Source of the DNA: an uncultured archaeon
Lineage (GTDB): Archaea; Nanobdellota; Nanobdellia; Pacearchaeales; GW2011-AR1
NCBI GenBank assembly: GCA_902385655.1
Contig: CABMGO010000003.1
Coordinates: 1-64,000 of the forward strand
Direction: 5' to 3'
DNA: 64,000 bases
In this document: piece after piece, positions 58,384 to 64,000 of the stretch
How the letters are laid out: each line of letters begins with the position of its first letter
How positions within the stretch are numbered: position 1 is the first letter of the stretch
The notes under the pieces: generated by a model
Seen by the model: the letters and a program-made list of their open reading frames with translations, nothing else
Databases searched by the model: none
Told to the model about the DNA's origin: nothing
Position numbers and translations under genes: made by a program

Positions 58384-59487
58384 ATGGAATATTTTTTTAT
58401 TTTGGGTAGAAACCCCCAGTTGAGTTACGCAGAATTGCAGTGCTACTTTGAGTCTCGAGGAATAAAATTTGACGTTATGGCGTTTGAACGTAACTATTTA
58501 CTTCTTTCTTTTGAAAAGGAGATTAAGGTAGACATTCAGGAATTTGGAGGAGTTGTTAAAGTTGGGAAAATACTTTACCGAGGGAATGATAATAATTTTG
58601 GCAAATTCTTAGAGAATTACATAATGGAAATAGATAAGTTTAGTTTTTGTGTTACTGGAAGCAGCGATTCTGAAGAATTAGAAGAAGCTTTGATGGAAAA
58701 ATTCAAACATGAACGAATTAAAGCACAAGTAAGGCATGGAAGAAATAAAATGCTTTTGCAAAAGGGAGAGTATGTTCTTATGCCTAATGCTGATGTGGAA
58801 TTCTTTTTTTACAAAATACAGGCAGAATTATTTTTTGGTAGAGTTGAACAGGACTATTCTTATACCGAAGTAAAGGAAAGAGACATGCATAAACCATTTA
58901 GAAGAGAATCTTTAGCAATTTCTCCGAGACTTTCTAAGATTTTAGTTAATATTACTCAAGTTAAACCAGGGCAACTTTTATTGGATCCTTTTTGTGGTGT
59001 TGCGGGAATAATACAAGAGGCATTACTTAAAGGAGTAAATTGTTATGGAATTGATAAAGATAAAGACGCAATTGAAAGTGCTAAAAAAAATTTGAAATGG
59101 TTGTCCCAGAACTATAAACTAGAAGCGAATTACACTCTTTTGAATGCTGATTCGAAGAATGCTCCAAACATACGAGTTGATGGAGTTGCGACTGAACCTG
59201 CTTTAGGAGAAATTGTCCGAAGAAAATTAAGAGATAATGAAGCTAAAGAGTTTATTGAGAGATTTGAAAGAATGATTGTGCCGGTTTTGAAAAGAATTGT
59301 GCAAATCAAAAAGCCTGGAGCGAGAATTGCAATAACTCTTCCTTACATTAGAGAACATTCTGTGAACATTGCAAAAGTTTGTCAGATGACTGGATTGAAA
59401 AAGATTGAAATTCCAGGTGTTGAATCTCCAATAAAAGAAGTTCGAGAAGGACAGTTTATTGCTAGAGAAATTGTTGTGTTAAGTTAA
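58384..59487 (+). CDS. tRNA methyltransferase, Trm11/Trm-G10-like, with altered motif IV
   Basis: This is a 367-residue protein. The N-terminal half (1-160) is THUMP-like with FILGRNPQLSYAELQCYF, as in Trm11 and archaeal Trm-G10 enzymes that methylate guanosine 10 of tRNA. The Rossmann half has motif I LLDPFCGVAGIIQEAL near residue 200 and motif II NCYGIDKDKDAI. Motif IV should be D-P-P-Y but reads TEPALGE (near 268). Either this is a family variant with another target base or activity is changed. A GAGG ribosome-site remnant precedes the ATG. Confidence 0.75.
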   Translation: MEYFFILGRNPQLSYAELQCYFESRGIKFDVMAFERNYLLLSFEKEIKVDIQEFGGVVKVGKILYRGNDNNFGKFLENYIMEIDKFSFCVTGSSDSEELEEALMEKFKHERIKAQVRHGRNKMLLQKGEYVLMPNADVEFFFYKIQAELFFGRVEQDYSYTEVKERDMHKPFRRESLAISPRLSKILVNITQVKPGQLLLDPFCGVAGIIQEALLKGVNCYGIDKDKDAIESAKKNLKWLSQNYKLEANYTLLNADSKNAPNIRVDGVATEPALGEIVRRKLRDNEAKEFIERFERMIVPVLKRIVQIKKPGARIAITLPYIREHSVNIAKVCQMTGLKKIEIPGVESPIKEVREGQFIAREIVVLS

Positions 59488-59561
59488 TTTTTTTAATAGA
59501 TACGCAAAAGGTTTTAGAGAGGGGTTGGTAGAGAATCGCCTTAGAATTCTAGAAAGTTAAT

Positions 59562-60124
59562 ATGCAAGGAGTATTAGTACAAACAACATTGTTCGGTGAA
59601 GAAGACCTAAATAGTATAATCCGATCAAGTATTCTTGGTAAAAACTTAAAAGCTATAGGGTCACAACCATTGAAATTTAAAAAATACCTCTTAGTTTTTG
59701 TAGTTATGTTTGTAGAGGATATCCTGAAACTTATGGGGATCGACCGGGAATTATGTTTGAAACAGATTCTCCAATAGTTTACGCTTGCCCGACAGATAGT
59801 TTCGAACTTATGCGGGGCGGACGTTGGCTGCCTGGTCATGAAAGGTTCATTTTTCCTTCAATCGAAGTCATGCTTAGTCAATATCCAACTATTGAAGATT
59901 TTAAAGAAGAATTTCAGAAATTTTTCAGATCACTTAACCCAGAGGAAATTTACCCGGAGAATACACTCGAATTTGCAGAGGTACACCATCAAAGCGATTA
60001 TTGTGTTAGTAGGTACATTCCCTGGAATCCTGGCTGTAATGAAGTAACTTTCCCTAAACCTACTAAAATTAAAAATTGTAAACTTTTTTATTCAAAAGAA
60101 GATTTAAAAGAATTTTATCTCTAA
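59562..60124 (+). pseudogene. Frameshifted gene, unknown product
   Basis: Two overlapping open frames look like one gene. The first begins at ATG 59562 (MQGVLVQTTLFGEEDLNSII) and makes sense up to LKFKKY near 59688. Sensible protein then continues in the -1 frame: PLSFCSYVCRGYPETYGDRP, MFETDSPIVYACPTDSF, RGGRWLPGHERFIF, to YSKEDLKEFYL. The switch coincides with a run of six A (59680-59685, after TTT), so an indel in the genome or assembly is the simplest cause. The full product would be about 186 residues. Its conserved-looking Arg/Gly/Trp/Pro centre suggests a real family, not recognised by me. Confidence 0.6.
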
Positions 60125-60126
60125 AA

Positions 60127-62409
60127 CTAATCTAAACTTTTTTGATTTTGTTTAGGCTTTTCTTCAAGTTCTTTTACAAACTGTGAAATCTCTAGAGCAG
60201 CGTCTGCATTAACAGAAAGGGAATCTATTCCTTGACCAACTAAAAATTCTACCATTTCTTTTCTTGAAGCTGCCTGACCACAAATAGAGGTTTCTACTTT
60301 TGCTGCTTTACACTCCCTGATAACTCTGGAAAGTTGTTTTAAGACAGCTGGATCCATTTCATTGTAAAGATACTGTACTTCTTCATTTCCTCTGTCAATT
60401 GCAAGAGTATATTGTGTAAGATCATTTGTTCCGAAAGAGATAAAGTTTATTCCTTGTTTGCAGATTTCTTTGATTATCATCGCTGCTGCAGGTGTTTCAA
60501 TCATAACCCCCCATTTAATATTTGGATGTCCAATCACTTGCATTTCTTCTAGAACTTGTTTTGCTGCTTTCACTTCTTCAAGAGTTATTATTTGGGGGAA
60601 CATTATACCAAACTTGTGTCCTTTGTCCGCTAAGTCTTTCATTGCTGAAAGCTCTGCTCTGAAAATCTTTTGATGTTTCAAACTGAATCTTATTCCGTGG
60701 AAACCGAGCATAGGATTTCTTTCAATTTGTTTTGGAGCTCCTTCAAGATTTGAGTATTCATCAGTTCGGATGTCTGAAGTTCTTACCCAAATTTCTTTTC
60801 CAATAAATGAATAGGAAATCTTTTCCAAACCTGTCCGAATTATTTTTTGGTATTCATCAATTTTCTCGTTGTCTTCATAGTAAAGAGGATGTTTTGCTTC
60901 TGAAGCGATTATTCCTTCAAGTCTGACAAGACCGACGCCAGCTGCTTGAGTTTTTGCCGCTCTTTCTGCAAATTCTGGAAGATCAACTAAGACTTTTATT
61001 TTTGTTTTTGTAGGAACTACTGGCAAAACTTCAACTTTCTTTCCTTGAGCTTTACCTAAGAAAACTTTCCCATTGTAACCATCGACAGTTATTTCTTGCC
61101 CATCTTCTAAAATTGAAGTTGCATTTTCTGTTCCTACTACTGCTGGAATTCCCATCTCTCTAGAAACAATTGCTGCATGAGCAGTTATTCCGCCCTCGTC
61201 TGTAACTATCGCCGAAGCTTTTTGCATTGAAACAACCATATCAGGATTTGTCATTTGAGTTACAAGAACATCACCCTGCTTTATTTTGTATAAGTCTCCC
61301 ATACTTCTAATTATTTTGACGACGCCAGATGCAACTCCAGGAGAAGCGCCAAGACCTTTTGTGAGAAGTTTACCTTCTAATTCTTCAGACTCTTTTTTCT
61401 TTTCTAAAGTTGTAATTGCTCTTGTCTGAACAATGAAAATTTCTCCGTTTTCAATTGCAAATTCAATATCTTGAGGTTTGCCATAATGTTTTTCCAACTT
61501 AAGCGCATAATCTGCCAATTCCAATACTTCAGAAGTTTTGAGAACTTTTTGTTTTGATTTTTCCTCGTTTAAATTAACTGTTTTTGTGATGCCTGAAGAA
61601 TCCCTAACGATTGCAATTTTTTTATCTGAAACTTTTTCTGAAACTAATTCTAATTCTCTTGAAACAATGTAGCTGTCAGGTTTTATTCTTCCAGAAACAA
61701 TTCCTTCTCCCTGTCCGAAAACAGCCTCGATAAGAACATTTTCTGTTTTTACTGGATCTACTGAAAAGATAACTCCGGATTTTTCAGAGCTGATCATTTT
61801 CTGGACAACAGCACAGATGCCCACATGTGCTTCAAATCCTTTTTTCAATCTGTAATAAATTGCTCTGGCTGTAAAAGTCGATGCAAAAACTTTTTTTACA
61901 TTAAGTATAACTTCGTCATTTCCTTTAACATTAATGAAAGAATCTTGTTGACCTGCGAAACTCGCATCCGATAAATCTTCTGCTGTTGCTGATGAACGGA
62001 CGGCGACGAAAATTGGCTCTCTTGCGGTTCTCATTATTGCAAGTGCGTCTGGAGCTCCTTTTATTTGCCCCAAGTCGACATTAAAATGATCGTAGGCCTC
62101 GATAATTTCTTCTCTCATGTCTTTTGGCATTTCAGTATTAATAATTAGTTCTCTAATCTCCGAAGCTTTTTGTGTAAGAAGTTCTGTGTTTTCTACGTCA
62201 GTTATTTTTCTTAGAATTTCATCTATTTGTTCTCTTAATCTTGTGGACTCAATAAAATAATGATATGCTTCGGTTGTAACGCAAAATGCAGGGGGCACGG
62301 GAAATTTTGAATTGTACATTTCTCCGAGATTTGCACCCTTGCCACCAACAAGTTTTACATCATCTTTAGAAAGTTCTGACAGCCAAGCTATCAATCTCTT
62401 TTTTTCCAT
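60127..62409 (-). CDS. ppsA: Phosphoenolpyruvate synthase
   Basis: This 760-residue enzyme converts pyruvate, ATP and water to PEP, AMP and Pi, the gluconeogenic direction. ATP-binding region GGKGANLGEMYNS near residue 22 and RSSATAEDLSDASFAGQQD near 138 (given in part: SSATAEDLSDASFAGQQ). The phosphohistidine loop is GGITAHAAIVSREMGIP near 412, with PEP-barrel GTNDLTQYTLAIDR and SICGQAASR near the end. Length is normal, with no Q-rich tail, in contrast to the PPDK at 38254. Having both enzymes allows reversible control of the pyruvate/PEP step. Confidence 0.95.
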   Translation of the reverse strand: MEKKRLIAWLSELSKDDVKLVGGKGANLGEMYNSKFPVPPAFCVTTEAYHYFIESTRLREQIDEILRKITDVENTELLTQKASEIRELIINTEMPKDMREEIIEAYDHFNVDLGQIKGAPDALAIMRTAREPIFVAVRSSATAEDLSDASFAGQQDSFINVKGNDEVILNVKKVFASTFTARAIYYRLKKGFEAHVGICAVVQKMISSEKSGVIFSVDPVKTENVLIEAVFGQGEGIVSGRIKPDSYIVSRELELVSEKVSDKKIAIVRDSSGITKTVNLNEEKSKQKVLKTSEVLELADYALKLEKHYGKPQDIEFAIENGEIFIVQTRAITTLEKKKESEELEGKLLTKGLGASPGVASGVVKIIRSMGDLYKIKQGDVLVTQMTNPDMVVSMQKASAIVTDEGGITAHAAIVSREMGIPAVVGTENATSILEDGQEITVDGYNGKVFLGKAQGKKVEVLPVVPTKTKIKVLVDLPEFAERAAKTQAAGVGLVRLEGIIASEAKHPLYYEDNEKIDEYQKIIRTGLEKISYSFIGKEIWVRTSDIRTDEYSNLEGAPKQIERNPMLGFHGIRFSLKHQKIFRAELSAMKDLADKGHKFGIMFPQIITLEEVKAAKQVLEEMQVIGHPNIKWGVMIETPAAAMIIKEICKQGINFISFGTNDLTQYTLAIDRGNEEVQYLYNEMDPAVLKQLSRVIRECKAAKVETSICGQAASRKEMVEFLVGQGIDSLSVNADAALEISQFVKELEEKPKQNQKSLD

Positions 62410-62451
62410 AATTCGAAAAAGGATTGAGATTATATAAAGGTTGTGGGAAAA

Positions 62452-63465
62452 TTATTCCTTAGACTCTTTTAAAAGATCTTCGTAGATTGCTTTTGGCATT
62501 GTTGTTAAAATATACTGTTCGAAAAGAGGCAGAACTTCGTAATCTTCAATGTATCCTTCAAATAAATTTCTTATGAATGTAAGTTCTTCATTAACTTCCT
62601 CTAAATTTTTAGCAAGAATCTGGAATCTTATTTGATGATCCATCGTTTTGTCAATGTAATGAATTCGAGTTCGGTTATGTAACTCAGATTTTATTTTTTT
62701 ATCAAACTCTTCAGTTACTTTATTGAATTTAAAAATTACCATGAACCACTGAAAGTTTAATTTCCTATAATCTAAATCTGCAGAATATTTTTTGAGTATA
62801 CCTTTTCTTTTCATCCTTTTTAATCTGTAGGAGACTGCTTCTGGAGTGATTGATTGATTTTTCTTAGATAATAATTCTGCTAACTCAACTACATTTAATC
62901 TTGCATTTTCCGATAAGAAATTAAGCATTTCTACATCTGTTTTGTCTAATTTGGTTTCTTTATCAAATGGTTGAATGTCGTGCTTTTTTGAATTTTTTAT
63001 AAGTTCTGGAAAGAATGGAGGAGTGTCTTTTATTATTGAGTCTACCACGAAGATTTTTGTTCCTAAGATATCTTCTTCAAAATTGGAATATAGTTCTTTG
63101 AGTTTTATATCTAAGTCTCTGAGATCTTTTGCGCTCATAACAAAAAATAAATCGTACGGCCAACCAATTGTGACTAACCATTTTATATTTGGATTTTGCT
63201 TTATGATGTTTATAATTTTATTTTGTTTTTCTAAAGTAAAATTTCTTAGTTTTAGATAAATGTGAAAATTGTTGTAACCTAGTTGAAAAGTATTTATCCA
63301 AGAAATATATTTTCGGATTATTCCTTCTTTCTCAAGTCGTTTTATTCTGTAGTTCACAGCAGCACGACTAAGTTCTACTTCTTTTGCAATCCGAGTATCA
63401 GATTCTCGGGCATTCAGGCTCAAAAAGTGAATTATTTTTTTATCTTTTACATCTAATTCTGCCAT
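62452..63465 (-). CDS. Tandem Lrp/AsnC-type transcription regulator
   Basis: This is a 337-residue protein made of two consecutive Lrp units. Unit 1: a winged helix at about 3-60 (DTRIAKEVELSRAAVNYRIKRLEKEG, in part: LSRAAVNYRIKRLEKEG) and a RAM-like domain to about 155. Unit 2: a helix-turn-helix from about 172 (LNVVELAELLSKKNQSITPE...VSYRLKRMKRKG) and a second RAM-like domain. Typical Lrp proteins have one unit of about 150 residues. A pseudo-dimer in one chain would bind asymmetrical sites. It lies upstream of ppsA and divergent from the metallo-beta-lactamase gene. A minus-strand TATA (AAATTTATAAA, about 63490-63500) lies about 28 nt upstream. Confidence 0.85.
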   Translation of the reverse strand: MAELDVKDKKIIHFLSLNARESDTRIAKEVELSRAAVNYRIKRLEKEGIIRKYISWINTFQLGYNNFHIYLKLRNFTLEKQNKIINIIKQNPNIKWLVTIGWPYDLFFVMSAKDLRDLDIKLKELYSNFEEDILGTKIFVVDSIIKDTPPFFPELIKNSKKHDIQPFDKETKLDKTDVEMLNFLSENARLNVVELAELLSKKNQSITPEAVSYRLKRMKRKGILKKYSADLDYRKLNFQWFMVIFKFNKVTEEFDKKIKSELHNRTRIHYIDKTMDHQIRFQILAKNLEEVNEELTFIRNLFEGYIEDYEVLPLFEQYILTTMPKAIYEDLLKESKE

Positions 63466-63571
63466 TATTCAACATAAACTAAATAATTCTTTATAAATTT
63501 TTTGTTTTTGCTAAAAATTTGGTCTAAACTTCTAATAACACAAAAGAAGTGTATATTTCAAGGTAAACAAA

Positions 63572-64000
63572 ATGGAAACAAAAAATTACATTGAGTGGAT
63601 TGGAACAGGAGCTGGTTTGAATCCAGTTCTTGGCAATACTTCATTCTTAGTTAGCAATGGAGAAAGAAACCTTTTGGTTGATTGCGGTTTCACAGTAACT
63701 CTTGAACTCATTAAGAAAGGAAAGTTGAAAGACATAACTGATGTTCTAATAACTCACCAGCATGCAGACCATATCGGAGGTTTGGAAGGATTGGCTTTCA
63801 TGGACTTTTTTGCATATAAGAAAAGAGGAGAAGCAAGACCAAACATGTACTTGGGATCTGAACAATTTGCTGATGATTTGTGGAATAATTCCTTGAGGGG
63901 CGGTCTTGAAAAAATACAAACAGATGAAAATGAACCCGTTAATGCAATTTTGGAAACCTACTTCAAAGTTCATACTGGAAAAACAGTTTCTGTTGATGGA
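63572..64000 (+). CDS. Metallo-beta-lactamase-fold hydrolase, 3' end outside window
   Basis: The reading frame from ATG 63572 stays open to the end of the window (143 residues seen). GNTSFLVSNGERNLLVDCG near residue 20 is the first strand pair, and THQHADHIGGLEG near 58 is the HxHxDH zinc motif. Spacing and GxxxGL after it resemble RNase Z/PhnP-type members rather than true beta-lactamases. Substrate not determinable from the fragment. AAGGT lies 10 nt before the ATG. Confidence 0.88.
   Translation, partial: METKNYIEWIGTGAGLNPVLGNTSFLVSNGERNLLVDCGFTVTLELIKKGKLKDITDVLITHQHADHIGGLEGLAFMDFFAYKKRGEARPNMYLGSEQFADDLWNNSLRGGLEKIQTDENEPVNAILETYFKVHTGKTVSVDG

Noticed and set aside
59677..59688. Programmed -1 ribosomal frameshift
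   Set aside because: The A6 run does not fit a standard heptamer in the reading frame (codons are TTT AAA AAA TAC), and no downstream stimulatory structure is evident. Indel or pseudogene is simpler.

Overview
The window comes from a low-GC archaeon, most likely a DPANN lineage of the Pacearchaeota/Woesearchaeota type. It encodes aIF5B, the archaeal ribosomal proteins L10e and L35Ae, a class I CCA-adding enzyme, a thermosome subunit, and a tRNA-Tyr with a bulge-helix-bulge intron. Most genes have a TATA box about 25 nt before the ATG, which implies leaderless transcripts. Many proteins are short and have no recognisable family, and several secreted Cys-rich or Ig-like proteins and half-size transporters resemble those of these lineages. 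The placement is inferred from gene content and was not computed.

Layout. 1-4.9 kb: 5'-truncated aIF5B, small membrane proteins, and a two-gene ABC exporter. 4.9-8.2 kb: a helical unknown, a thioredoxin-like protein paired with a CPLC membrane protein, and CCA transferase. 8.3-12.5 kb: a two-gene secreted/pilin-like operon and a zinc ribbon. 12.6-15.5 kb: a structured leader, a fused ABC exporter, and a radical SAM protein. 15.5-16.4 kb: a zinc-ribbon gene with broken 3' copies carrying hairpin elements. 16.4-27.2 kb: FAD oxidase, DHH phosphoesterase, a membrane protein with a degenerate nucleotide-cyclase domain, HAD phosphatase, TyrRS, half-MFS, VKOR-like protein, PAC2 protein and thioredoxin reductase. 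27.2-33.8 kb: lipoprotein, kinase-fold protein, L10e, L35Ae, nucleotidyltransferase, overlapping prephenate dehydratase/dehydrogenase, PAP2. 34-38 kb: tRNA-Val, PIN-like protein, Adk, PhoU-like regulator, PHP protein, P-loop kinase. 38-44 kb: pyruvate phosphate dikinase with a roughly 290-residue Q/N-rich tail, a mini-kinase, an HExxH protein and ferredoxin. 44-49 kb: tRNA-Gly, GNAT, and a four-gene thermosome operon. 49-55 kb: envelope and coiled-coil proteins. 55-64 kb: MarC, tRNA-Tyr, PAP2, DUF2127, Trm11-like methyltransferase, PEP synthase, a tandem Lrp regulator, and a metallo-beta-lactamase cut by the window end.

The most unusual signal is a family of short (about 55-75 bp) hairpin elements. 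They lie in decayed partial copies of gene 3' ends just downstream of four intact genes: tRNA-Val, tRNA-Gly, tRNA-Tyr and a small zinc-ribbon gene. The intact gene serves as the empty-site reference. At the tRNAs the elements interrupt the copy in or next to the T-arm. The better-preserved members share the stem GCAAAATGCACC / GGAGCGTTTTGC, and paired changes between members keep the stem base-paired.

How the genes work together. PPDK and PEP synthase both interconvert pyruvate and PEP, and PheA with TyrA point to retained aromatic amino-acid synthesis. Thioredoxin reductase, the membrane thioredoxin, the CPLC protein and the VKOR-like protein could form a thiol relay feeding the many Cys-rich exported proteins. 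Several proteins look like catalytically degenerate versions of enzymes: a cyclase domain, two kinase-fold proteins and one peptidase-like protein.
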